From NCBI GenBank assembly GCA_963805305.1, contig CAWDTM010000003.1, forward strand, positions 124,001 to 188,000: 64,000 nucleotides of DNA. Reading direction: 5' to 3'. The number at the start of each line of letters is the position of its first letter. Position 1 is the first letter of the stretch. The notes under the pieces were generated by a model. It had not been told where the DNA came from, made no database searches, and was given only the letters and a program-made list of their open reading frames with translations. Positions 16,823-24,829 of the stretch are shown piece after piece. Position numbers and translations under genes: made by a program. The stretch is from CAVXEH01 sp963805305 (lineage in GTDB: Bacteria > Chloroflexota > Limnocylindria > QHBO01).

Positions 16823-17092
16823 ATGAGCGACGACGATCAGACCCGGGAGCTCGAGCACCGGCTCGCGACCCTGGAGCGCCGCCTTGCCAGGCGACAACGG
16901 GGTTCCGGCATCGAGGCAGCCTTCTGGGCCACGATGCACAACCTCTTTCCGACCGAGGCGCGCGCGCACATGAAGGCGGCCGGCCGCGAACAGCTCCTTG
17001 CAGCCCGGTCGTACCTTGACCACTGGATCGCAAAGCTCGATGCGGAGGAGGCCGGCGCCCAGGCGTCACGGGAGACGATCGACATCAGCTGA
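16823..17092 (+). CDS. Small coiled-coil protein next to the ArsA-like ATPase
   Basis: An 89-residue, highly charged, largely helical protein with no membrane segment. Residues 3-30 (DDQTRELEHRLATLERRLARR) form a likely coiled coil. The second half contains FWATMHNLFPTEARAHMKAAGREQLLAARSYLDHWIAKLD, which resembles short helical proteins paired with ArsA ATPases and small heat-shock-like clients. No family is recognised with certainty. The perfect ribosome binding site suggests strong expression, and the placement suggests a partner of the ATPase. Confidence 0.8.
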   Translation: MSDDDQTRELEHRLATLERRLARRQRGSGIEAAFWATMHNLFPTEARAHMKAAGREQLLAARSYLDHWIAKLDAEEAGAQASRETIDIS

Positions 17093-17119
17093 CGGACCTC
17101 GCTCCGGGGGGTGTTCGAC

Positions 17120-18007
17120 ATGGGAGCGCTGGCGACCCGGCGACACCAGGCGCGGATCGGCGCGATCACGCTCCTTGCCACGCTGGCCGTCGCCGATCTC
17201 GTGTACCGCAGCCGCCTTGTCGAGGCCCTGGTCGGGACCAACGACCTGTCCGCCGGCCTGGTCATCGGTGCGGTCCAGGACGCCACCACGCCGCTTCTGC
17301 TCGCGGCCGTGCTGCTCAGTGGCCCGGCGCTCGGGAGCGGGTACCGGAGCGTTACCGCCGGTGCCACGTTCATCGTGGCCGCAGCCGTTGCCGCTGAGGC
17401 GTTCTGGATCTGGGCCTTCGGACCTGCCTGGCAGGTTGCCTTCGACATGCCCGACCCGATGGCGACGGCCATCTACCGCGATGCCAGCGTGGTCGCCTCG
17501 GTTGTCACCATCGCCGGATGGCTGCTCATCGCCCGCGGCATCACGGAAGGCCGATGGCGTCTTGCCATCGGCCCGACGCGCCTCGCGGTGATCGTGATCG
17601 CGGCCCTCGCTGCACTCGCCCACGTTGCCGCGCTGGCCCCACTGTACGGGACGCCGCCCAGCCCGGATGAGGCGCTGTGGCTGACGTCGCTGGTGCTCGC
17701 CGCCACCGGGTTCCTGGTCACCGGAGGGGCGGGGGTGCTGGCGCTGGCCACCGCGAGGCCGGGCCCTCCGATCGACTGGCGCTGGCCGGTGGGCATTGGG
17801 CTCGCCACCCAGGAGCTCGCCGGCGCGGCGATTGGCTGGCGATTCGTCACCGATCCGTACCACCTGCCGGACTGGGAGATCTGGCTGCACGTCTTCTGGG
17901 CAGGTGGTGCGCTGCTCGTCGTTGCCGGCTTCGCCATCGCCGTGGCGGTGCGCTACCCGGCCCAAGGTCCACCGTCGCCCGGAGACGCGGCCGCCACGGG
18001 CTCCTGA
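17120..18007 (+). CDS. Polytopic membrane protein of unknown function
   Basis: A 295-residue protein with about eight membrane helices and short loops. Helices are visible near residues 12-30, 55-75, 80-105, 120-140, 155-180, 188-210, 225-245 and 255-280. No transport or enzyme motif is recognised. ATG 17120 is used because GGGGGGTG lies upstream; GTG 17111 is in frame and would overlap that site. It follows the small ArsA-linked gene by 27 bases and may be the third gene of that transcript. The family is unknown to me. Confidence 0.72.
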   Translation: MGALATRRHQARIGAITLLATLAVADLVYRSRLVEALVGTNDLSAGLVIGAVQDATTPLLLAAVLLSGPALGSGYRSVTAGATFIVAAAVAAEAFWIWAFGPAWQVAFDMPDPMATAIYRDASVVASVVTIAGWLLIARGITEGRWRLAIGPTRLAVIVIAALAALAHVAALAPLYGTPPSPDEALWLTSLVLAATGFLVTGGAGVLALATARPGPPIDWRWPVGIGLATQELAGAAIGWRFVTDPYHLPDWEIWLHVFWAGGALLVVAGFAIAVAVRYPAQGPPSPGDAAATGS

Positions 18008-18049
18008 CCTCGGCTCCGCCTTGCCACTTGACAGCGCCCGGTACGCTGT

Positions 18050-18069
18050 CATTCAGCATAGTGTGAATG
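18050..18069 (+). promoter_or_regulatory. Inverted repeat upstream of HTH regulator, operator candidate
   Basis: CATTCA and TGAATG arms are separated by eight bases, 16 bases before the ATG of the regulator. A TTGACA -35-like element lies at 18028-18033. The site is well placed for self-repression of the regulator-exporter operon. Confidence 0.5.
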
Positions 18070-18084
18070 GTCGGAGGGACGTGA

Positions 18085-18720
18085 ATGGAGCGACCGACGA
18101 AGGCCGACCATCCCGCCGGGAGGCTGCCGCTGCCGCCCGAGGAGCTCGTCATCACCGACCCTGACCAGCTCAAGGCGCTGGGCGATGCGCTGCGCCTCCA
18201 GATCCTCGAGGTGATGGGCCGCCGGATTCGCCACGGCTGGAGCGTGAAGGAGCTGGCGGACGCCATCGGCACCAGCCAGACCAGGCTCTATCACCACGTG
18301 AACCTGCTCGAGCAGCGCGGTCTGCTGCGCGTGGCCGAGACCCAGGTTGTCTCCGGGATCGTCGAGCGTCGCTACCAGCCCTCCGCTCGCGGCTTCCGGC
18401 TCGACCGGTCGCTCGTGTCGGGCACCGAGGGGGGCACTGCCATTGGTCGGCTGCTCGACGTGGCCGTCGCCGAGACGCGGCGGCAGATCCTCGACAGCAT
18501 CGCCCGCGGTGCCATCGATCCGTCCGATGAGACCCCCGGGCGTCGCCTCCTCCTGCTGCGCAACCGGCTGCGACTCCGGCCGGATCGCGTGAACGCCTTC
18601 AGCGAGCGGCTCCAGGCCCTGATGGACGAAGAGGACGCCGGCGACGAGCCGGGAGCTATCGAGCACGGGCTGCTCGTGGCCTTCTACCCGATGGCCTCCG
18701 AAGGGAATCGCGGGCCGTGA
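18085..18720 (+). CDS. ArsR/HTH_20-type transcriptional regulator
   Basis: A 211-residue protein with a winged-helix domain at about residues 22-105: ITDPDQLKALGDALRLQILEVMGRR, then the recognition helix region GWSVKELADAIGTSQTRLYHHVNLLEQRGLLRVAET. This is the ArsR-like HTH_20 pattern seen in regulators of exporters. The C-terminal half is helical and carries no metal-binding motif. GGAGG lies before the ATG. The stop overlaps the GTG of an MFS transporter (GTGA), so it probably controls drug or metabolite efflux. An inverted repeat just upstream could be its own operator. Confidence 0.88.
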   Translation: MERPTKADHPAGRLPLPPEELVITDPDQLKALGDALRLQILEVMGRRIRHGWSVKELADAIGTSQTRLYHHVNLLEQRGLLRVAETQVVSGIVERRYQPSARGFRLDRSLVSGTEGGTAIGRLLDVAVAETRRQILDSIARGAIDPSDETPGRRLLLLRNRLRLRPDRVNAFSERLQALMDEEDAGDEPGAIEHGLLVAFYPMASEGNRGP

Positions 18721-20039
18721 CTGCGCCGCAGCCACGCCCCATGAGCATCCGCGAGGTCCTGCGCATCCGCGACTACCGCCAGGTCTGGCTGGGGCAGGCC
18801 GTCTCCGACATCGGCGACGGCACCACGTTCCTCCTGCTCCTCTTGGTCGTGAACGAGCTGACCCACTCGACCACGGCTCTGGCGATCATGTCCATCGCCC
18901 TGGTGCTTCCCAAGATCACCGTGGGCCTGGTCGCCGGTGTCTATGTGGACCGATGGAACCGGCGCCGGATCATGCTCGTCGCCGACCTCCTGCGCGCGGT
19001 CGTGGTGCTTGGCTTTGCCCTCGTTCAGCGCGTGGAGCTGGTGCCGCTGCTGGTAATCCTGGGCCTGCTCGAGTCGAGCATCGGCTCGTTCTTCACGCCG
19101 GCACGCGGCGCCATGATCCCGCACGTGGTTCCGTCCGAGGGTCTCCCGGCCGCGAACTCGCTGAGCCAGGCGACCATGGTCGTGGCCGGCGTCGTCGGTT
19201 CCGGCATCGCGGGCGTGCTGTTCGGCGTGTACCACACCGCGTGGCCGGGGTTCGTGCTCGACGCGGCCACGTTCGGTGTCTCGTTCCTCATGGTGCTGCG
19301 GGTCTCCGCGTCCGCGGGGGAGGTGGAGCGCGAGGAGCAGATCGAGCACGGCTCTCCTGCCGGTGTCCTGCACTCGCTCCGCGAGGGGATCCGCGTTGTG
19401 CGCGGCTCGCGGCTGCTCACCGGCACGATGCTTGGCGCCACGGTCGCCATGCTGGGGCTCGGGGCCGTCAATGTCCTCTTCGTGCCCCTCCTCGTCGATG
19501 AGCTGCACGTGTCGCCGGCCTGGATGGCCGCTGTGGACGGTGCGCAGGCCGTCTCGATCGTCATGGCGGCGGCGGTCGTGGCCTGGCTGATGGCACGGCT
19601 GTCGGCGACCACCATCATCACCGCGGCCCTGGCCGGCCTGGCGGTCTTCACGCTGGCGCTGGCCGGGGTGACCTCGATCTGGGAGGTGATCGGCCTCCTC
19701 TTCCTGGTCGGATGGTTCACCACGCCGCTGCAGGCGGCGACCGCCACGATCGTGCAGACCGCGGTTCCGGACGCCGTTCGCGGTCGGACCGTCGCGCTGC
19801 TATCTGCCTCCATGTCGACGGCGAACGTGGCCTCCATGGCGCTCGCCGGGATCTTCGGGGACCTGCTGACCACTCGCACCGTCTACCTCCTCTCCGCCGG
19901 GATCTGCGGCGCGGCGACGCTGCTGGCCTGGCTCATTTTCCGCGGCGTGCGGCCTGCCTCCGCCATTCCCGTGATCGGCGCGAGGGGCGCGGCCGAGCTT
20001 GGACCGCTCGAGACGGGCGGCGCGCATCTGGAGCCCTAG
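18717..20039 (+). CDS. MFS efflux transporter
   Basis: A 440-residue major facilitator superfamily protein with twelve predicted helices. The family loop motif between helices 2 and 3 is visible as GVYVDRWNRRRIML. The overall pattern (RDYRQVWLGQAVSDIGDGTTFL at the N-terminus, FFTPARGAMIPHVV in helix 4 region, and AVPDAVRGRTVALL in the second half) matches the MFS_3/EntS-like exporters of macrolides or siderophores. It starts at a GTG overlapping the stop of the HTH regulator, so regulator and exporter are co-translated. The substrate is unknown. Confidence 0.9.
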   Translation: MTAPQPRPMSIREVLRIRDYRQVWLGQAVSDIGDGTTFLLLLLVVNELTHSTTALAIMSIALVLPKITVGLVAGVYVDRWNRRRIMLVADLLRAVVVLGFALVQRVELVPLLVILGLLESSIGSFFTPARGAMIPHVVPSEGLPAANSLSQATMVVAGVVGSGIAGVLFGVYHTAWPGFVLDAATFGVSFLMVLRVSASAGEVEREEQIEHGSPAGVLHSLREGIRVVRGSRLLTGTMLGATVAMLGLGAVNVLFVPLLVDELHVSPAWMAAVDGAQAVSIVMAAAVVAWLMARLSATTIITAALAGLAVFTLALAGVTSIWEVIGLLFLVGWFTTPLQAATATIVQTAVPDAVRGRTVALLSASMSTANVASMALAGIFGDLLTTRTVYLLSAGICGAATLLAWLIFRGVRPASAIPVIGARGAAELGPLETGGAHLEP

Positions 20040-20182
20040 CCGCGCCGGAGGGTCCCGGATGCGACCTTGGCCCCACCAAGGACGGTGCCAACGGCACTGT
20101 GACCGGCGGCGGCGCGCATCCGATCCTGCGGCCATCGGGTCCGCGCGGCCGCTGGCAGCGCGCCGAGAGCGAGGTATACGTG

Positions 20183-20920
20183 ATGCGCGGTCGCGACATG
20201 GCGGTCATCGGCGGCCTGGTGTCGCTCGCGGCCGTGGGCTGGGCACGACCCTGGAGATACCGGGCCTGCCCGAGCGAGCTTCTCGACAAGGTTCTCCCCG
20301 AATACGAATTCCGCGACGCAATCAGCCTCGAGATGCCAGCGGAGACGAAACGGATCATGCGGTCCGTGCGCGAGCTGCACCTGCGCGACATGCCGGCCGC
20401 ATGGCTCCTGGGCGAGCTGCGGTACCTGCCGCGCCACCTCGTGGGGCGGGGCGTGGCCGCGAATCGTGAGCAGCCATTCGTGGCGCTGCTGCGGACCGGC
20501 GCCGGCAGCGTGGTCCTGGCGGAACGCCCCGACGAGATCGCGTTTGGAAGCGTGGGTCGGCTGCACGGGCTCACCGACCAGGCGATCCAGCCGCTCAGCG
20601 GGGCACGAGCCTTCCGGGCGTTCGATGTTCGGGGCTTCCAGAAGATGGCCACGAGCATCCGGGTCACGACGCTCGGACCCGGGCGCTGCCGGGTCACCGT
20701 GGAGCACCGCGTGCACGCCATGGGCCCAATGGCGCGAGTCCTCTTCGGACTCTACTGGCTCACGATCAGGCCGGGCGGCGCGTTTGCGAGCTGGCAGATG
20801 CTGCGCGCGATCCGCCTGGCGGTGTCGCGACCCGCGCAGGAGCTTCTCGATGATGACGAGCCGGTCGAGGCGCCCGAGGTGACGGAACTGCTGCGCGAGC
20901 TCGAGGCCTCGTTCGCCTAG
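20183..20920 (+). CDS. Membrane-anchored protein, SRPBCC-like
   Basis: A 245-residue protein with one N-terminal hydrophobic segment (about residues 6-20) and a soluble body. The body has alternating strands and helices ending in a long helix, plus a segment GFQKMATSIRVTTLGPGRCRVTVEHRVHAMGPMARVLFGLYWLTIRPGG that resembles the last strand and helix of SRPBCC (START-like) proteins. GAGG lies before the ATG at 20183. Its TAG stop forms the CTAG overlap with the convergent nucleosidase gene. The ligand, if any, is unknown. Confidence 0.75.
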   Translation: MRGRDMAVIGGLVSLAAVGWARPWRYRACPSELLDKVLPEYEFRDAISLEMPAETKRIMRSVRELHLRDMPAAWLLGELRYLPRHLVGRGVAANREQPFVALLRTGAGSVVLAERPDEIAFGSVGRLHGLTDQAIQPLSGARAFRAFDVRGFQKMATSIRVTTLGPGRCRVTVEHRVHAMGPMARVLFGLYWLTIRPGGAFASWQMLRAIRLAVSRPAQELLDDDEPVEAPEVTELLRELEASFA

Positions 20921-21702
20921 CCCGTCGCCTGCGCGCCAGGCCGCGTCGCTTCGTCCAGCGCCGGCAGCAGGTGGCGCACGACCGTCGCGCTGTTGGTCGA
21001 TGCCGCGTCCACGAACCGGGCGAAGACCACCGGGGAGGGAGCCTGTTCCCCGGCGAGGTCGCTGAGCGCGCGCACCACGAGGTGGGGAACGCCCAGCAGC
21101 TCCGCGACCTGCGCGAGTGCCGCACCCTCCATCTCGACCGCACTTCCGCCAAGCGCCGCACGGAGCCGATGGCGTTCGGCAACGGAATTCACGAACACGT
21201 CGCCGGTGAGGATGGTCCCGGCCACGATGCGCGGAACGCGGCCCTCGATGGGCTGGAGCGCCAGGCCGGCAAGGCGGGCCATGGCGGCACCCAGCACGGC
21301 CGCATCGGTCGGAAAGCCGAGCCGATCGGTGGGGTTGAAGAAGGGCAGGTGTCCGGCCTGGTAAATGGCCAGGCCGTCCGGCTCCGCCACCCCGTCGTCG
21401 TGCTGGATCAGCCGGGCCGCCACGACCACGTCTCCGACGTGAAGCGCCGGGTCCAGGCCTCCGGCGACTCCGGTGAAGACCACGAGCCGCGGGCGGGTCG
21501 CCGACAGGAGGAGGCTCCCCGTGGCGGCCATGGCCACCTTCCCGATGCCGGCTTCCGCCAGGACCACGTCGATGCCGTCCAGCCTCCCCCTCCACGCGAC
21601 GACCGACTCGGCCAGGGCCACCTCCTGCGGCTGCCGCAGGGCGGCGCGCAGGAGGGCGAGCTCCTCGGGAAGCGCGGAGACGATGGCGATGGGCGTCGGC
21701 AC
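20917..21702 (-). CDS. 5'-methylthioadenosine/S-adenosylhomocysteine nucleosidase-like protein
   Basis: A 261-residue member of the phosphorylase/nucleosidase superfamily. It begins PIAIVSALPEELALLRAAL, as MtnN proteins do, and keeps VVLAEAGIGKVAMAATGSLLL, VVFTGVAGGLDPALHVGDVVVA, the purine-binding AVEMEGAALAQVAELLGVPHLVVRALSDLAG with the conserved Glu of M-E-G-A, and the Asp of S-D. It should cleave MTA or SAH to adenine in methionine salvage and SAM by-product removal. It could instead act on another purine nucleoside. The GTG at 21702 is set by GGAGGT seven bases upstream. It stands alone. Confidence 0.88.
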   Translation of the reverse strand: MPTPIAIVSALPEELALLRAALRQPQEVALAESVVAWRGRLDGIDVVLAEAGIGKVAMAATGSLLLSATRPRLVVFTGVAGGLDPALHVGDVVVAARLIQHDDGVAEPDGLAIYQAGHLPFFNPTDRLGFPTDAAVLGAAMARLAGLALQPIEGRVPRIVAGTILTGDVFVNSVAERHRLRAALGGSAVEMEGAALAQVAELLGVPHLVVRALSDLAGEQAPSPVVFARFVDAASTNSATVVRHLLPALDEATRPGAQATG

Positions 21703-21875
21703 GGCGGGACCTCCGCGCCGAATGCTAGCGCCCCTCCCACGCCCACTGGCGGTCGTCCCGAGGATGCGGAACCCAGGCGAGGCGTACAGGCGGTTGGCGT
21801 CCGTGCTGATGCCGGTGCTGACATGGGCATCTCGCACGCCGGGACGGCCCCAGCGCGCCGTTCATGGTCGTCTGG

Positions 21876-21881
21876 TACGCT
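21876..21881 (+). promoter_or_regulatory. Extended -10 element before the DrrA-like gene
   Basis: TACGCT preceded by TGG, nine bases before the GTG at 21891. There is no Shine-Dalgarno sequence, so a leaderless or very short leader is likely. Confidence 0.4.
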
Positions 21882-21890
21882 CCGCCGTCC

Positions 21891-22868
21891 GTGACACGCC
21901 CCGTGATCCTGGCCGAGGGACTCCACAAGCATTTCGGCACCACCCACGCCCTGCGCGGCCTCGATCTCGAGGTCCCCGAGGGAACGATCCTGGGTGTCCT
22001 TGGCCCCAACGGCGCCGGCAAGACCACCGCGGTGCGGATCCTCACCACGCTGATCCGCGCCGATGCGGGCTACGCCGAGGTGGCCGGCATCGACGTTGCC
22101 CGCCACCCCGGCGAGGTGCGCCGCCGCATCGGCCTGGCCGGCCAGTACGCCGCGCTCGACGAGCTGCTGACCGGGCGCGAGAACCTGGAGATGATCGGCC
22201 GCCTCTTCCGGCTGCCCCCGCCGGTCGCCCGCCGACGCGCGGCGGAGCTGCTGGAGCGGTTCGACCTCGTCGAGGCGGCCGACCGGATCACGAAGACCTA
22301 CTCCGGCGGGATGCGCCGCCGACTCGACCTGGCCGGCGCCCTCGTCGCCGAGCCGCCGGTGCTCTTCCTCGACGAGCCGACGACCGGCCTCGACCCGCGC
22401 GGCCGGCTCTCCATGTGGGACCTCATCGCGGACCTCGCCCATGGCGGTACGACGCTGCTGATGACGACGCAATACCTGGAGGAGGCCGACCGGCTGGCGG
22501 ACGACATCGCGGTGATCGACCACGGGAAGGTGATCGCCCGCGGGACCGCGGCGGAGCTGAAGCGCCGCACCGGCGGCGAGCGGCTGGAGGTCGTGGCCGG
22601 CGTGGACGCGGACCTGTCGCGCACGGCGGCGGTGCTCGAGACGCTCTCCGGTGCGGCGGCCTACGTCGATGCGAGTGCCCGCCACGTGAGTGTGCCGGTC
22701 ACGGCCCACGGCGGCCTCCTGACCAGGGCGGTCCGCGAGCTGGATGCGGCGGGGATCGAGGTGGACGACATCGGCTACCGGAGACCCACGCTCGACGAGG
22801 TCTTCCTGGCCATCACTGGCAAGCCCATCGAGGGCGCCGACTCCCCCGAGGAGGAGCCTGCGGCATGA
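21891..22868 (+). CDS. ABC transporter ATP-binding protein, DrrA type
   Basis: A 325-residue ATPase of the daunorubicin-resistance (DrrA) family. Walker A is GPNGAGKTT, the signature is TYSGGMRRRLDLAGAL and Walker B is VLFLDEPTTGLDP, followed by the switch His region. The C-terminal extension (about residues 225-310) ending RRPTLDEVFLAITG is typical of the DrrA subfamily. With the permease encoded next, it forms an exporter, probably for a drug or lipid-like compound. GTG 21891 is favoured because family members start close to the first strand; ATG 21864 is in frame and would add nine residues. Confidence 0.92.
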   Translation: MTRPVILAEGLHKHFGTTHALRGLDLEVPEGTILGVLGPNGAGKTTAVRILTTLIRADAGYAEVAGIDVARHPGEVRRRIGLAGQYAALDELLTGRENLEMIGRLFRLPPPVARRRAAELLERFDLVEAADRITKTYSGGMRRRLDLAGALVAEPPVLFLDEPTTGLDPRGRLSMWDLIADLAHGGTTLLMTTQYLEEADRLADDIAVIDHGKVIARGTAAELKRRTGGERLEVVAGVDADLSRTAAVLETLSGAAAYVDASARHVSVPVTAHGGLLTRAVRELDAAGIEVDDIGYRRPTLDEVFLAITGKPIEGADSPEEEPAA

Positions 22869-23635
22869 GCCTGCGCTGGTGGCTGGCGGATTCGCTCGAG
22901 ATGGTGAAGCGAAACCTGCGCCACATCCGGCGCACGCCGGAGCTGCTCCTGGACGTCACGGTGCAGCCGATCATGTTCGTGCTGCTCTTCCGCTACGTCT
23001 TCGGCGGCGCAATCGCGGTCCAGGGCACGAGCTACGTGAACTACCTGATGGCCGGGATCTTCGTCCAGACCATCGTCTTCGCCGCCATCGGCACCGGGAT
23101 CCTGCTGGCCAACGACCTGTCGAAGGGCATGATCGAGCGCTTCCGGTCGCTGCCGATGTCGCAGTCCGCGGTCATCACCGGCCGCACCTTCACCGACCTG
23201 CTGCGCGGCATGCTCGCGATCGCGGTGATGACCGTGGTGGGCCTCGCGGTGGGCTTCCGCCCGGAGGGCACCGTCCTCCACTTCCTGGGCGCCAGCGCGC
23301 TCCTGCTGACCTTCGGCTTCGCGCTGGCGTGGGTGGGCGTGTCGGCGGGCGCCTGGGTCCGGACCCCCGAAGCGGTGCAGGGCCTCATCTTCCTCGCCGT
23401 CTTCCCGCTGACCTTCGCGAGCAGCGCGTTCGTGCCCACCGACACCATGCCGAGCTGGCTCCGGGCGTTCGCAGATCACCAGCCCATGACCCTCACCATC
23501 AACGCGGTCCGCAGCCTGATCCTGGGCGGGTCCGGTGGCCCGGACCTGGTGCCTGCGCTGCTGTGGAGTGCGGGCCTGCTCGTTGTCTTCTTCCCGGTCG
23601 CCCTCTTCCTCTACCGGCGGCGGACGACGCAGTAG
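22865..23635 (+). CDS. ABC-2 type permease, DrrB type
   Basis: A 256-residue integral membrane protein with six helices and the ABC-2 membrane domain layout. It has an N-terminal amphipathic stretch (MVKRNLRHIRRTPELLLDVTVQPIMFVLLFRYVFGG), the IERFRSLPMSQSAVITGRTFTDLLR coupling region and FASSAFVPTDTMPSWLRAFADHQPMT near the end, as in DrrB. The ATG overlaps the stop of the ATPase gene (ATGA). The pair makes a two-component exporter of unknown substrate. Confidence 0.92.
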   Translation: MSLRWWLADSLEMVKRNLRHIRRTPELLLDVTVQPIMFVLLFRYVFGGAIAVQGTSYVNYLMAGIFVQTIVFAAIGTGILLANDLSKGMIERFRSLPMSQSAVITGRTFTDLLRGMLAIAVMTVVGLAVGFRPEGTVLHFLGASALLLTFGFALAWVGVSAGAWVRTPEAVQGLIFLAVFPLTFASSAFVPTDTMPSWLRAFADHQPMTLTINAVRSLILGGSGGPDLVPALLWSAGLLVVFFPVALFLYRRRTTQ

Positions 23636-23648
23636 GGCAACGGGACCC

Positions 23649-23918
23649 GTGACCGCGGAGCAGCTCATCACCGTCACCAGCGGGACCCTGCTCCTGGGCG
23701 TGCTCGTGGCAGGCATCGCACTCGTGGGAGGCTGGGCGGCGGTTTGGCGGGCGCGCCTGATCATCGGGCTCGTGGCGGCGGGCGCCATGGCCTGGGCGCT
23801 CCTGCGTCCCTCGCTCACCCGCGCCTTCGGCGACCTCGGCGTCTCCCTCGCGGCGGCGGCCGTCGCGCTGGCGGTGATCGCCTGGCTCGTCCGTCGCTGG
23901 TGGCCGTCCGGCCCCTAG
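23649..23918 (+). CDS. Small membrane protein of unknown function
   Basis: An 89-residue protein with three predicted helices (about residues 8-28, 32-50 and 60-82) and a basic tail WLVRRWWPSGP. It starts at a GTG 13 bases after the DrrB-like permease and may be the third gene of that operon, though the ribosome binding site is weak. Its TAG stop overlaps that of the convergent SRPBCC-like gene as CTAG. No family is recognised. Confidence 0.6.
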   Translation: MTAEQLITVTSGTLLLGVLVAGIALVGGWAAVWRARLIIGLVAAGAMAWALLRPSLTRAFGDLGVSLAAAAVALAVIAWLVRRWWPSGP

Positions 23919-24661
23919 GCGATCGTGGCCTGCTCCTCCGACACAGGCACACCCCAGGCCGCGCGCTCGACACGCGTCCGGATGCCGAGCAGCTGGCGCC
24001 GGACCATCACGAAGACGCCAAAGCCCATCAGGGGCAGGGTGTAGCGCATCCAGGGCTGCTCGTCACCACCGAACCAGGTGCGCACCCGCTCCACCAGCCG
24101 GGAGCGGTCGCCGTCGAGCGGTTCGAGGACGAACGCCCAGCTCGCGGCGAATTCGCCGGGCTGGGCAGCCGACATCGCCGCACCGGTTGCCTGCACGTTG
24201 AGGGTCGGCGCCTCCGCGCCGCCGGCCCGTGCCTCCGCGAGCTGATGCTGGACCAGGGCCGTGTCGCTGTAGACCGCCAGGGCGTGCTCCGGTTCGAGAA
24301 CCTTCACCTCGAACCCGCCGCCGGGGTGGGTCGGGAGGAGGTCGCCGACGGCGAGCTGCTGGAGCTCGGGGATGATCGCGGTTGCGCTGGGCGTGCCCAT
24401 GTCGATCTGGTCATAGCTGTACCAGCCGCCCCGGCCGTAGCCCATCTGCACGAGCCATGGCCAGACGGCGCTCACCGGCGCGTCGATGGTGATGCCCCGT
24501 GTCTCGGAGGTCGCCGCGTTCGGAACCAGATCATCGCCCGGGAGCGACTTGATCGCCTCGACCGGGGAGACGCCCCATGTCCTTCGCCATTGATCGAGCA
24601 GCCTCGCAACGACCACGCCCGTGGCACCCAGCGCGGCAAGGATCAGCAACAGCCTGCGCAT
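23915..24661 (-). CDS. SRPBCC-family protein with N-terminal membrane anchor
   Basis: A 248-residue protein. An N-terminal hydrophobic helix (about residues 3-20) precedes an SRPBCC/START-like domain: RGITIDAPVSAVWPWLVQMGYGRGGWYSYDQIDMG, VGDLLPTHPGGGFEVKVLEPEHALAVYSD and SWAFVLEPLDGDRSRLVERVRTWF. This is the pattern of a widespread actinobacterial/chloroflexal family without known ligand. GGAGG precedes the ATG at a normal distance. It converges on the small DrrAB-linked gene with overlapping stops. Confidence 0.82.
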   Translation of the reverse strand: MRRLLLILAALGATGVVVARLLDQWRRTWGVSPVEAIKSLPGDDLVPNAATSETRGITIDAPVSAVWPWLVQMGYGRGGWYSYDQIDMGTPSATAIIPELQQLAVGDLLPTHPGGGFEVKVLEPEHALAVYSDTALVQHQLAEARAGGAEAPTLNVQATGAAMSAAQPGEFAASWAFVLEPLDGDRSRLVERVRTWFGGDEQPWMRYTLPLMGFGVFVMVRRQLLGIRTRVERAAWGVPVSEEQATIA

Positions 24662-24816
24662 CTGTCAAACCCTCCAACTGCGGCACGGTCGACCCTCCCG
24701 GGCCGCCGGCCATCGGCAAGGATGACGGCTCCTCCGGCGGATGGCGAGGGCCATTCAGCGTGACCGCGCGGGCGATCGGCGTCCGCGTCGGCTCTTGCGC
24801 GAAGCGATGGGGACCC

Positions 24817-24822
24817 TACGAT
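24817..24822 (+). promoter_or_regulatory. -10 hexamer for a leaderless transcript
   Basis: TACGAT, seven bases before the ATG at 24830 of the META-domain lipoprotein. Confidence 0.4.
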
Positions 24823-24829
24823 GGTTCGC

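Noticed and set aside
18034..18056. A sigma-70 promoter pairing TTGACA (18028) with CATAGT (18057)
   Set aside because: The 23-base spacer is too long. Only the -35-like element and the dyad are reported.
21864..21890. ATG start for the DrrA-like protein
   Set aside because: It would add nine residues not expected in the family, with no ribosome binding site. GTG 21891 follows an extended -10 element; the choice stays uncertain.
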